Position numbers and translations under genes: made by a program. Below are positions 7,466-14,900 of a stretch of DNA of 20,535 bases, one piece after another. The notes beneath the pieces are model-generated. The model had not been told where the DNA came from and ran no database searches. It saw only the letters and a program-made list of their open reading frames with translations. The stretch spans positions 1 through 20,535 of the forward strand of contig JAADHX010000287.1 in the NCBI GenBank assembly GCA_013151655.1. Reading direction: 5' to 3'. The DNA comes from Actinomycetota bacterium. Lineage in GTDB: Bacteria > Actinomycetota > Acidimicrobiia > Acidimicrobiales > Poriferisodalaceae. Position 1 is the first letter of the stretch, and the number at the start of each line of letters is the position of its first letter.

Positions 7466-8575
7466 ATGACCAACGAAACAGAGACGGCCGAACCAACCCA
7501 AGCAGGGAAGCACCGCACTCCGAGCTACCGTCGGAAGCGGAAAATATATGCTGGGATAGCGGTCGCAGTTATGATCATCTACTCCCTGCTCACGCTGATT
7601 CCGTTCTACGTTCTCGGCGTGCGAAGCACAGTGCCGACCAAGGAGTCGACAACTCTCCACTTGTGGATCCCTGAGGCAGACGAAGTCAACCTTGACGCCC
7701 AGGTCGGGAACCTGGCCGTCTTCTACGATCTGGATCTCGCCGACTTCAAGGAAGCCATCGGCATCCCCCCTACCGTATTCCTCAGTGCCCGAACATCCCT
7801 GAGGGACATCTCCGAGGAATATGACATCCCCGAGGCCGAGATTCGATCCTTCTTCTCCGGCTTCTACACCTACAACGGTTGGAGAACGATTCTCGGGGAC
7901 GAGCAGTTCTACGGCGCCCTGGGAAGAACACTGCTGATCACCGTCGTGAGCCTGGTCGGTCTCACGATCCTCTCGGTGTTCACCGGATACGGGTTGGCAG
8001 GTCTGAGACGCCGAGATCAGAGAATCGTGTACAGCACGTACCTGCTCCAGATGGTAATACCTGCAATGCTCATCCTGCTGCCCCAGTTCCTCGTCATTCA
8101 GTGGATCACCAATCTGATACCCGGCTTCTCAGACCCGGGAATGACAAGGGTGGTGACCCAACTCGCATCGATCGTCGCGATCAACGTCAAAGGCACCGCC
8201 TTCTCCGTGTTGATCTTCACCGCCTTCATCAACGGGATCCCCCGCGAACTCGAGGAGTCCGCGATGATTGACGGCGCATCGAGGATGCAGTACGTCTGGC
8301 GCATCCTGATGCCACTGATCAAAGCTCCGATCGTCGCTCTCGTCGTCGTCCAACTACCGCTGATCTACAACCAGTTCCTCGAGCCGTTCGTCTACTTGGA
8401 CCCGCGCAACAGCACGCTCTTGCCGTACATACAGTCAACTGTCGGCGTGTACTCGACGAATTTTCAGGTCATCTATGCGGCGATTCTCGCATCGATAATT
8501 CCACTGATGATCGTCTACACCGTGTTCCGCAAGATGTTCGTCAAGGGTGCTCTCGCCGGCGCCGTCAAGGGTTGA
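7466..8575 (+). CDS. ABC sugar transporter permease, MalG/UgpE type, with large extracytoplasmic insertion
   Basis: The second permease, 369 residues from ATG 7466, four bases after the partner's stop; start by translational coupling is likely because no clear Shine-Dalgarno is seen. An in-frame start at 7385 would lie inside the upstream gene and is rejected. The first membrane segment is about 30-51. The next is about 152-175, then further segments, the EAA loop ELEESAMIDGAS to LMP (about 261-283) and a Lys-rich C-terminus. Typical relatives are about 270-300 residues. The extra length is an insertion of about 65 residues after LWIPE (66-70) and before FYTYNGWRTIL (133-143). It has two helical, acidic repeats, around 86-101 and 111-129. 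Confidence 0.9.
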   Translation: MTNETETAEPTQAGKHRTPSYRRKRKIYAGIAVAVMIIYSLLTLIPFYVLGVRSTVPTKESTTLHLWIPEADEVNLDAQVGNLAVFYDLDLADFKEAIGIPPTVFLSARTSLRDISEEYDIPEAEIRSFFSGFYTYNGWRTILGDEQFYGALGRTLLITVVSLVGLTILSVFTGYGLAGLRRRDQRIVYSTYLLQMVIPAMLILLPQFLVIQWITNLIPGFSDPGMTRVVTQLASIVAINVKGTAFSVLIFTAFINGIPRELEESAMIDGASRMQYVWRILMPLIKAPIVALVVVQLPLIYNQFLEPFVYLDPRNSTLLPYIQSTVGVYSTNFQVIYAAILASIIPLMIVYTVFRKMFVKGALAGAVKG

Positions 8576-8651
8576 GTGAAATCCACAGCGTGTGTCGAGC
8601 TACCATCAGCGCCAACCCATCAAGCCGCTATCAGAAAGGCGCGAGGTCGTG

Positions 8652-10256
8652 ATGAAACCCGATCCTCAAGCTTCGCTCGTGTTCCAGCCGCACGTACACA
8701 TGGGTATGCAACGAGGTGTTAACAAAATCGTAGGAGTCATCAGGCCCACGCTCGGTCCCACCCCCAGAGTTGCGGTAGTCGATCGGATCCTCGATAGTCG
8801 CATTCCAGAGATCCTCGACAACGGCGCTGTCATCGCGAAACGCATCATCGAGCTGCACGACCGCAACGAGGATGCGGGGGCGATGCTCGTAAGGGATGTT
8901 ATTGAACACACGAGCAAGCAAGCGGGCGACGGAACTGCGACTGCCGCCGTGATCTTCCAGCACGTGTTCAACGAGGGTATCCGTCACCTGAGCTACGACG
9001 GCGATGTGCACGTCCTACGCGAGCATCTGGAGCTTGGCGCCACTCGTGTCGAGGAGCATCTGGTCGAGAACGCTGATGCAGTCTTAGGTTCGGAAAATCT
9101 CGCCCGTCTCGCAGAAACACTATGTCATGACCAAGATATAGCAGCAATCATCGGGGAAGCATTCGAAACCGTCGGCGAATACGGCCGCATCGAGGTACGT
9201 GCAGGCCGACGCAGGGAAACTGAACGAGAATACGTGGAAGGCATGTACTGGAACAGTGGCGCCGTCTCTCGTTCGATGCTGACGGATCTCGGACGATCAA
9301 GAACCGAGTTCATCAACGGCTCCATCCTCCTGAGCGATATCGATGTCAAGGATCCGAGGCAGCTCTTTCCCGTTGTGGAACGAGCGTTACGAGATGGCAT
9401 CACTTCGCTTCTGATCGTTGTCGAAAATATCTCGGATGGAGCTCTCGCATTCCTTGGTGCCAACAACGACCCCGAACAGCTCACGACGGTCGTCGCCAAG
9501 GTGCCGGGTTGGGGAAAACACGAGAACGCAGCTGCCCTGGAGGATCTCGCGATCCTGACCGGTGGAACGCCCTTCGTCGCTGTCGCCGGGGATACCTTCA
9601 ACTCCATCACTCCGGAAGACTTCGGCCATGCCAGACGCATGTGGATCGCCGAGCGCACTTTCGGGATCGTCGGAGGACAAGGCGACAGCCGGGAGCTCCG
9701 ACGCCACATCAATGGACTCAAGGACCTGTACAAATCGAGCGAAGACCAGATACGTCGCGACCAACTCCTGGCGCGAGTCGGAGCACTCCTCGGGGGGTCG
9801 GCGACGCTGTGGATAGGCGGTACCACTGAGATCCAGATCGAAGAGCGCGTAGAGGTGGCCAAGCGGACGGTGAGGGCCATGCGCGGTGCCGTGGCGCACG
9901 GGGTCGTACCCGGTGGTGGGACTGCTCTGCTGGCCTGCCGAGCATCACTGGATTCCATGATGAATAGGGCATCTCATCCCGACGCGAGGGCCGCCTATCG
10001 CATCCTCGGCGAAGCGATCGCCCAACCCTTCCGAGCGATCGTCACCAACGCCGGATATGACGTTTCTGAGAAGATGGCCAGCGTGGATCAAAGCGAAGAA
10101 GGTTGGGGGGTCGATGCAAGGACTGGAGCAATCACTGACATGACGGCCGCAGGCATCGTGGATGCGGCCGCTGTACAAAGGACTGCAGTACATACCGCCG
10201 TCACCAGTGCCGCCCTCGCCCTGAGTGTCGACGTCCTGGTCCGTCGACCCCGCTGA
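8652..10256 (+). CDS. Divergent GroEL/Cpn60-like chaperonin paralogue
   Basis: A 534-residue protein from ATG 8652, chosen because GAGG (8643-8646) lies 5 bases upstream; an in-frame start at 8592 would add 20 residues. It is collinear with GroEL: RPTLGP (31-36), GDGTAT (92-97, retaining the nucleotide-loop Asp93), the apical domain EGMYWNSG, LEDLAILTGG (296-305), ITPEDFGHARR, the LARVGALLGG region, GVVPGGGTAL (417-426) and a C-terminal helix like the GroEL RSALQ region. By-eye alignment places Asn57 at E. coli Asp52 and Arg405 at Asp398, both catalytic. Apical Tyr199, Tyr203 and Phe204 become Ala204, Ser208 and Met209. The GGM tail is absent and no groES is nearby. It is probably not a housekeeping GroEL. 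It lies 76 bases after the permeases and is co-oriented with them. Confidence 0.92.
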   Translation: MKPDPQASLVFQPHVHMGMQRGVNKIVGVIRPTLGPTPRVAVVDRILDSRIPEILDNGAVIAKRIIELHDRNEDAGAMLVRDVIEHTSKQAGDGTATAAVIFQHVFNEGIRHLSYDGDVHVLREHLELGATRVEEHLVENADAVLGSENLARLAETLCHDQDIAAIIGEAFETVGEYGRIEVRAGRRRETEREYVEGMYWNSGAVSRSMLTDLGRSRTEFINGSILLSDIDVKDPRQLFPVVERALRDGITSLLIVVENISDGALAFLGANNDPEQLTTVVAKVPGWGKHENAAALEDLAILTGGTPFVAVAGDTFNSITPEDFGHARRMWIAERTFGIVGGQGDSRELRRHINGLKDLYKSSEDQIRRDQLLARVGALLGGSATLWIGGTTEIQIEERVEVAKRTVRAMRGAVAHGVVPGGGTALLACRASLDSMMNRASHPDARAAYRILGEAIAQPFRAIVTNAGYDVSEKMASVDQSEEGWGVDARTGAITDMTAAGIVDAAAVQRTAVHTAVTSAALALSVDVLVRRPR

Positions 10257-10309
10257 CAGACTCCTCCTTCAGAAACACCACTCCGCAACCTGGAAGGTAC
10301 GCGAACGCT

Positions 10310-11278
10310 ATGGAATCAGAAGAACTCCAGAACGCGATCTATGCAACGTCGGTGCTGACAACGGCCGACGGCACCAAAGTATGGCTTGCAGCATCGATGT
10401 CGGGACTCGTACGCTCAACCGATGGCGGAAGTACGTGGCACGACGCGTACGCGTCTCTGAATCCCCAGGCGGCGATCACGACGATCGCCATCGCCGGCTC
10501 GCCCTCTTTCGCAGCCGACCACTATGTACTATCGGGTGCCATCGACGGCATTCTCATCTCCCAAGACGCCGGCGCAACGTGGTCTGCTCTCGAACTTCCC
10601 CCTCCCCCACCCGCGGTCTCATCGCTCGCGTTCTCCCCAACGTTCGATCAAGACGGGTTCGTGTTCGCAGGTACGCTCGAGAACGGTGTCTACCGATCGG
10701 GGAACCGAGGGGTGCAGTGGGACGCATGGAACTTCGGCCTCATGGATCTCAACGTCCTCGACGTTGCGGTTTCGCCCGAGTTCGCGACAGACAAGACCCT
10801 GTTCGCGGCCACTGAAAGTGGAATATTCCGTAGCACGAACGGCGGCAGGGCCTGGAGTGATACCGCATTCCCCTCCGACCTGGCGCCCGTCATAAGCATT
10901 GCGACTTCACCGCTCTCCGGTGCCAACCACACATTGTTTGCCGGTACCGAATCGTGCGGTCTCCTCCGCTCAACCGACTGGGGAGACAGCTGGTCGCAAC
11001 TTGCAGATGGACACATCGAAGGGCCGGTAAATGCCATGGTGTTCTCCCTCGACTACGCAGCCAAGCCTCAGATACTTGCGCTCGTGGGCAATGCAGTCGT
11101 CTTGTCTTCCGATGGTGGAGAGTCCTGGTCCGACATGCACCTGGAGTCTGCCCCTCGAGCAAGGGTCACGTCGATGGCGCCGATTACGCCAATCGGGCCA
11201 AGCATGCAACTGCTGCTAGGCCTCACGGACGGAACAGTTGTTACCTCGAGGGTAAGCACCGGCACGACGAACCTCTAG
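10310..11278 (+). CDS. BNR/Asp-box beta-propeller protein
   Basis: A 322-residue protein with no signal peptide or membrane segment, so apparently cytoplasmic. Six Asp-box motifs (S-x-D/N-x-G-x-x-W) occur at about 36-43, 84-91, 130-137, 175-182, 221-228 and 266-273, spaced 45-48 residues. Four repeats carry the SPxFxxD, FAGT, GVFRSTDGG-type pattern seen in sialidase-like and photosystem-stability-factor-like propellers. Blades without sialidase catalytic residues usually bind ligands or proteins. It is 53 bases after the chaperonin gene in the same direction and is the last gene before a hairpin cluster, so it probably ends the operon. A start at ATG 10310 fits; GGAAGG lies about 12 bases upstream, a loose spacing. 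The function is unknown; a partner or adaptor for the chaperonin-like protein is inference. Confidence 0.85.
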   Translation: MESEELQNAIYATSVLTTADGTKVWLAASMSGLVRSTDGGSTWHDAYASLNPQAAITTIAIAGSPSFAADHYVLSGAIDGILISQDAGATWSALELPPPPPAVSSLAFSPTFDQDGFVFAGTLENGVYRSGNRGVQWDAWNFGLMDLNVLDVAVSPEFATDKTLFAATESGIFRSTNGGRAWSDTAFPSDLAPVISIATSPLSGANHTLFAGTESCGLLRSTDWGDSWSQLADGHIEGPVNAMVFSLDYAAKPQILALVGNAVVLSSDGGESWSDMHLESAPRARVTSMAPITPIGPSMQLLLGLTDGTVVTSRVSTGTTNL

Positions 11279-11299
11279 TCACGAGCACTCACCGTCTCT

Positions 11300-11403
11300 G
11301 CGGCACTCCGTGCCGCGTCTCTCCCGTCAAGGGAGAGACCAAGAAGAGGGGGCGAACAAAACGACCACGGACCTGGCTCTGCCCTCGCGGGAACGTCGCG
11401 AGG
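11300..11403. terminator. Cluster of three hairpins between convergent operons
   Basis: Three perfect inverted repeats follow the propeller stop: 11300-11306 with 11310-11316 (7 bp, 3-base loop), 11317-11325 with 11331-11339 (9 bp, 5-base loop) and 11383-11389 with 11397-11403 (7 bp, 7-base loop). The first two abut. No T-run follows, so this is a stem-loop block rather than a textbook intrinsic terminator. It separates the plus-strand importer operon from the Dabb gene that ends at 11481. The rest of 11279-11480 shows nothing I recognise. Confidence 0.5.
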
Positions 11404-11480
11404 CCTTCAGGCCGAGCGGAGGATAGGGGGAATCACTGAACCGTTGAGCTGCAAGCCCAACACCCTGCCACAGAGCGTTG

Positions 11481-11789
11481 CTACAGCTCGAAGTCGAAGG
11501 GCAACGCCCCATCCAAGCCACCGTCCAGCTTTGGAACCACCCTCGCAGCGAGTGCGAGATGAGCAGGATGGACGAGATACGCTTCAACAGCAGCAGTATC
11601 GGTGAAGTCCATCACGATACCGTGGTCAAAACCCTGGCTAAGTCCTTCGGCGCTCAAATTCGGACCAACGACGACATCAACCATGCCATCGACCTCATCC
11701 TTGAGACCGACGAATCCTTCCAGGAGCGAGCCAATCTCTTCTTCACTCAGGTCGGATTGGAACCGAAAAAAGGCGCAGTGGCGAATCAT
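11481..11789 (-). CDS. Dabb (stress-responsive alpha/beta barrel) domain protein
   Basis: A 102-residue protein made of a single Dabb dimeric ferredoxin-like barrel domain. It starts MIRHCAFFRF (the family begins with a strand and a conserved His) and has a helix rich in Glu (SEEEIGSLLEGF). GFDHGIVMDFTD is followed by AVEAYLVHPAHLALA, which holds the family's Y-x-x-HPxH signature. The length is normal for the family. Its ATG overlaps the SMP-30 gene by four bases (11786-11789, ATGA), indicating translational coupling. Dabb proteins are often small enzymes or accessory proteins in catabolic clusters. The role here is unassigned. Confidence 0.85.
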   Translation of the reverse strand: MIRHCAFFRFQSDLSEEEIGSLLEGFVGLKDEVDGMVDVVVGPNLSAEGLSQGFDHGIVMDFTDTAAVEAYLVHPAHLALAARVVPKLDGGLDGALPFDFEL

Positions 11790-12673
11790 TGGGCGCTCCG
11801 TGTGCCGTCGTACAATGCAGCGCCGTCGACACCTACGTCGAAGACCTCGAGTGTCCCCTGCTCATCTTCGGTCACGTAGATCTTCTGGGATCCAGCGGCG
11901 CCAAAGGCTAGATTGGTAGGAAAGCCACCGTCGGTTGGTATGCGCCGTACGACTTCGCCATCGGCCCCGAGAACCGTGACGTCCCCTTGTCCAACCACGG
12001 TCACGTAGAGATCACCGTTCGCAGCGAACTTCATTCCGTCCGGTCCGCGTATCGCCTCATCATCGGTCGGAGCGAGGACGTTTCCGAACTGCTCTCTCGG
12101 CCCGACGTTCTCGCCATCAAGCGTGTATCGGAAGACGTTCCCGGTCAGCGTCTCGTTCGCGTACAGCATGCCGTCGACACCGATCGCAACACCGTTGGTG
12201 AATCGAATACCTGCATCGACCTGCGTGATCGCCTTGGTATCAACGTCGATGCGGTACACCCGCCCATCGACTGAGATGTCATTCCAGTCCGGACGAACAA
12301 CACCACCAGGCGCAAAATCCTCAAAGAGAATTCCAGAATCGGTGAGGAAAAGAGCGCCGTCTGGTGCGAACGCAAGATCATTCGGGAACAAGAATGGGTC
12401 GCCGTTGCAGCCGGTAAGGAACGTCTCAACCGCTCCGTCGGGCGTCAATTTCAGCAACGCGGGCTCTTGTGATTCCGCGATCCAAATGGTGCCCTCCGCG
12501 TCGACGGCCAGCCCGTTCGGCCTGCCCGTGCGGGCCAATACCTTCTCGATCTTGCCATCTGGGTCGATGCGTGTGACGCACCCACGGTCCGGAGCCATCT
12601 CAACAACGAGCCATCCCCCGTCCGACATCAACACAGGCCCCTCAGGGACCCCCAACCCGGATGCAAAAATCAT
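11786..12673 (-). CDS. SMP-30/gluconolactonase-like beta-propeller protein
   Basis: A 295-residue six-bladed propeller of the SMP-30/gluconolactonase/LRE family. Putative metal ligands match the family pattern: Glu11 (VPEGP), Asn98 (FPNDLAFAPDG), Asn160 (RFTNGVA) and Asp212 (RGPDGMKF). Repeats such as DPDG, DAEG and APDG mark the blades. Members hydrolyse sugar lactones such as gluconolactone. No signal peptide is seen, so it acts in the cytoplasm. The Shine-Dalgarno AAAGGA lies about 10 bases before ATG 12673, and the gene follows the GntR regulator by 17 bases. It would open a lactone made by one of the cluster's sugar dehydrogenases (inference). The C-terminal Dabb gene overlaps its stop. 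Confidence 0.9.
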   Translation of the reverse strand: MIFASGLGVPEGPVLMSDGGWLVVEMAPDRGCVTRIDPDGKIEKVLARTGRPNGLAVDAEGTIWIAESQEPALLKLTPDGAVETFLTGCNGDPFLFPNDLAFAPDGALFLTDSGILFEDFAPGGVVRPDWNDISVDGRVYRIDVDTKAITQVDAGIRFTNGVAIGVDGMLYANETLTGNVFRYTLDGENVGPREQFGNVLAPTDDEAIRGPDGMKFAANGDLYVTVVGQGDVTVLGADGEVVRRIPTDGGFPTNLAFGAAGSQKIYVTEDEQGTLEVFDVGVDGAALYDGTRSAQ

Positions 12674-12690
12674 AATTTGTCTGTCCTTTC

Positions 12691-13410
12691 TCAGCCTGGA
12701 GATACGGTGGAGTAGTAGTTGTCTTTGACCTTCCGGAGATGATCATCCATCGCGAGACGCGCCGCGTCAGGGTCTCCGGCAGCGACGCCTTCAAGAATGG
12801 CAGCGTGGTACGGAAGCACATCTGTGACAGGGTCGATTTTCCCCACGACATCACGGATGTGTTCCTCAAGAAGAACTCTCAGCGCGCCTATCAGAAGTCC
12901 CAACAACGGGTTCGAGCTCATTTTGGCCAGCGATTCGTGAAAACTGGCGTCGCTCTCAGCGAAGGCGTCAACATTCCCGACATTGCCTTCCATATCCGAC
13001 ATGAAACCACGCAGGGTTTCCACATCCGCTGCGGTTGCACTCTGCGCTGCGAGGGAGGCGACCTCCGTCTCGAGAATTGCCCGAACAGCATGGAACTCCT
13101 CGAAGCTCACCGCACCGTCGCTCACTTCCACATACAGGGACAGGGGTTGCACGAGCTGATCGCTTCCAACCTCCCGCACGACGGTGCCAACACCAGGCTG
13201 AATCTCGAGAAGACCTTGTGCCTCAAGGGTCCTCATCCCTTCGCGCAAAGCGGTTCGAGACACTCCCATTTGGCTCGCAAGGTCAACCTCTGGGGGCAAC
13301 CGATCGCCAGCCAGGAGTTTGCCCTCCACTATCAGTTTCGTTATCCGATCAGCTACCTGCTCGGCGAGGCTACGTTTCGTCTCAAGCCTAAAAGGACTCT
13401 TCTTCGTCAC
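12691..13410 (-). CDS. GntR-family transcriptional regulator, FadR/FCD subfamily
   Basis: An N-terminal winged helix-turn-helix (SLAEQVADRI, then LPPEVDLASQMGVSRTALRE and LLEIQPGVGTVV) is followed by an all-helical FCD effector domain. The FCD metal site is complete: Asp and His of ESDASFHE, His of LPYHAAI and His of MDDHL (159, 163, 207 and 229, counting from ATG 13425). I prefer GTG 13410 as start: GGAG lies 6 bases upstream, whereas ATG 13425 has no Shine-Dalgarno and would add only five residues. GTG 13410 also overlaps the stop of the 52-aa ORF as GTGA. The length is about 239 residues. FCD-GntR proteins usually sense carboxylates such as sugar acids, pyruvate or lactate. It probably regulates this dehydrogenase operon and perhaps the neighbouring divergent promoters. 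Confidence 0.92.
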   Translation of the reverse strand: MTKKSPFRLETKRSLAEQVADRITKLIVEGKLLAGDRLPPEVDLASQMGVSRTALREGMRTLEAQGLLEIQPGVGTVVREVGSDQLVQPLSLYVEVSDGAVSFEEFHAVRAILETEVASLAAQSATAADVETLRGFMSDMEGNVGNVDAFAESDASFHESLAKMSSNPLLGLLIGALRVLLEEHIRDVVGKIDPVTDVLPYHAAILEGVAAGDPDAARLAMDDHLRKVKDNYYSTVSPG

Positions 13411-13565
13411 CGTGATCTCCAGCATCTAACGACTATGTCTGCTCGGCCGCGACGATCAAGCCGCTCCACTGACCGGATCTGGCGTTCACCGCGTACAGTC
13501 ACGAAGGCTAGCGCAGCATCTCGCTCGCCGACGACTTCGAATCGGATCGGAACGGCATTCATCAT
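13407..13565 (-). CDS. Small ORF (52 aa) bridging the E2 and GntR genes
   Basis: This minus-strand ORF fills the whole gap between E2 and the regulator. It starts at ATG 13565, overlapping the E2 stop as ATGA (a second ATG follows at 13562). It ends in TGA 13409-13407, overlapping the preferred GTG start of the GntR gene as GTGA. The predicted peptide begins MMNAVPIRFEVVGERD, alternates hydrophobic and charged residues (beta-like) and ends Arg-rich. No family is recognised. The perfect fit of both junctions argues for a real or at least coupling-relevant ORF, but length alone gives no proof. The alternative is a degenerated gene end. Confidence 0.45.
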   Translation of the reverse strand: MMNAVPIRFEVVGERDAALAFVTVRGERQIRSVERLDRRGRADIVVRCWRSR

Positions 13566-14791
13566 GTCGCCATACCACCATGTTCATCCGGATCCAGTAA
13601 GAAGTTCGCAACAGATGAAAGGAACCGAGCAACACTGACCCCATCTAGACTTCGATGATCTGCCGTGACTGTGGCTGTCATCCGGTCACGGATACTGATG
13701 GTCCCTTCGCTATCGACCACGAGAGCCTTGGAGACCTGCCCGGTTGCGAGGATCGCCGCTTGTGGCTGATTGACAAGAGCACGGAACTCATCAATCCCGA
13801 ACATGCCCAGGTTCGAGAGAGTGAACGTTCCCCCGCTCAGATCGTCTCTCGTGAACGCCTGGCCGTCAGCGAGACCCCGCAAACGAGCAAGCGCGTCTGC
13901 AATTTCGGAGACCGACAGCCGATCAGCCCTGTGGATCACTGGTACAAACAACCCCACGTCGGTGCCGAAAGCAACACCCACGTTGATGTCGTTGTTGATT
14001 TCGATGCGTCCTTCACGAAAGAACCCGTTCACCCGCGGATGCTCCGCAAGGGCAAGGCCGATTGCCTTCACCAGGTAGGCGGTCACTGACGGCTTCGACC
14101 CCGCGTCTCCGCCAGTGCGTTCTCTGACGGCGACAATTGCAGTCAGGTCCAGGTGCCTCGCAAGGGAAAACTGGGGAACCTCTGACATGCTCTCGACCAT
14201 TCGACGGGCCGTGACACCCTGCACAGGTGTCAGCTCTAGCCAGGCGGCATCCCGGTCCTCGGGTACGGCGGCAACTTCCGCGCTTGAGGCGTCTGCAGCA
14301 TGCTTTCGTACGTCGCTCTCAGAAATCCGACCCCGAGGTCCCGAACCGACGACGTTCACGAGATTGACATTCAGCTCGCGAGCTGCCTTCCGGCCGGCGG
14401 GCGTAGCCCCAAGAGCGGCGCCTGATCCTGACGCAGCTGTCGCCGAGTCCACTGTTGTCACCAGCTGGCTCGGCTCCGCGGCCTCGGCTGCGGCGGAGTC
14501 TGGCGCTGGTGCATCGAGCGGCTCAAGTGCCGGCACTTCGTCGGCGATGTCGCCGACAATGAATGCCACCGTGACACCAACTGCAACGGTTGCTCCGTTT
14601 TCGAGACCTGGCCGTATGCCGACCAGTATGCCATCTGCAGGAGCCTCGACCTCGGCCACGACCTTGTCGGTATCTATAACCAGTATTGGTTGGCCCTTCT
14701 CTACTGCATCACCGTCAGCGACCAACCACTCCACGAAGATGGCCTCCTCCATGTGATCGGACATCTTTGGGATGTAGAACTCAACTGCCAT
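13562..14791 (-). CDS. Dihydrolipoamide acyltransferase, E2 of a 2-oxo-acid/acetoin dehydrogenase complex
   Basis: A 409-residue E2 with three regions. An N-terminal lipoyl domain (about 1-80) has the lipoylation site Lys43 in DTDKV. An Ala/Pro/Glu-rich linker precedes a peripheral-subunit-binding domain (about 128-168; TPAGRKAARELNV, GSGPRGRISESDV). The C-terminal acyltransferase domain (about 185-409) has the catalytic DHRSLDG with His379 and Asp383. It transfers the acyl group from lipoamide to CoA in the cytoplasmic complex. ATG 14791 has GTGAGG about 7 bases upstream. It belongs to the operon with E1 alpha and E1 beta upstream and the regulator downstream. No E3 (dihydrolipoamide dehydrogenase) is present in the window. 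Substrate specificity, whether acetoin, pyruvate or another oxo-acid, is not resolved. Confidence 0.95.
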   Translation of the reverse strand: MAVEFYIPKMSDHMEEAIFVEWLVADGDAVEKGQPILVIDTDKVVAEVEAPADGILVGIRPGLENGATVAVGVTVAFIVGDIADEVPALEPLDAPAPDSAAAEAAEPSQLVTTVDSATAASGSGAALGATPAGRKAARELNVNLVNVVGSGPRGRISESDVRKHAADASSAEVAAVPEDRDAAWLELTPVQGVTARRMVESMSEVPQFSLARHLDLTAIVAVRERTGGDAGSKPSVTAYLVKAIGLALAEHPRVNGFFREGRIEINNDINVGVAFGTDVGLFVPVIHRADRLSVSEIADALARLRGLADGQAFTRDDLSGGTFTLSNLGMFGIDEFRALVNQPQAAILATGQVSKALVVDSEGTISIRDRMTATVTADHRSLDGVSVARFLSSVANFLLDPDEHGGMAT

Positions 14792-14900
14792 TGGCCGGCC
14801 TCACGTAGACTGCCCCCGCCAACCGGCCCATCGCAGAGCGCGACTCCGAGCGAGTAGCAAGATCACCGGCAAGACGCAGCGGGCTGCCGTTGCAGCTCAC
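14781..14900 (-). CDS. Possible 39-aa ORF bridging the E1-beta and E2 genes
   Basis: It starts at GTG 14900, overlapping the E1-beta stop as GTGA, and ends in TGA 14783-14781, 11 bases inside the E2 gene. GAGG lies about 9 bases upstream of the GTG, inside the E1-beta end. The peptide is Arg/Ser/Gly/Ala-rich with no recognised domain. It covers the entire 105-base gap and could couple E1-beta and E2 translation. E2 has its own good Shine-Dalgarno. It is short enough to be chance in GC-rich DNA. Confidence 0.25.
   Translation of the reverse strand: MSCNGSPLRLAGDLATRSESRSAMGRLAGAVYVRPANGS

Noticed and set aside
8592..8651. 20-residue N-terminal extension of the chaperonin
   Set aside because: No Shine-Dalgarno before 8592, whereas GAGG is well placed for ATG 8652, and GroEL-like sequence starts only after it.
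9125..9958. 277-codon minus-strand frame inside the chaperonin gene
   Set aside because: Ser/Arg/Pro-rich shadow translation with no domain; the plus strand is collinear with GroEL.
12739..13638. 299-codon plus-strand frame across the regulator and the E2 end
   Set aside because: It is opposite a clear GntR gene with complete wHTH and FCD motifs; the product has no family features.
14115..14756. 213-codon plus-strand frame opposite E2
   Set aside because: Ala/Ser/Thr low-complexity antisense of the E2 linker and lipoyl domain.
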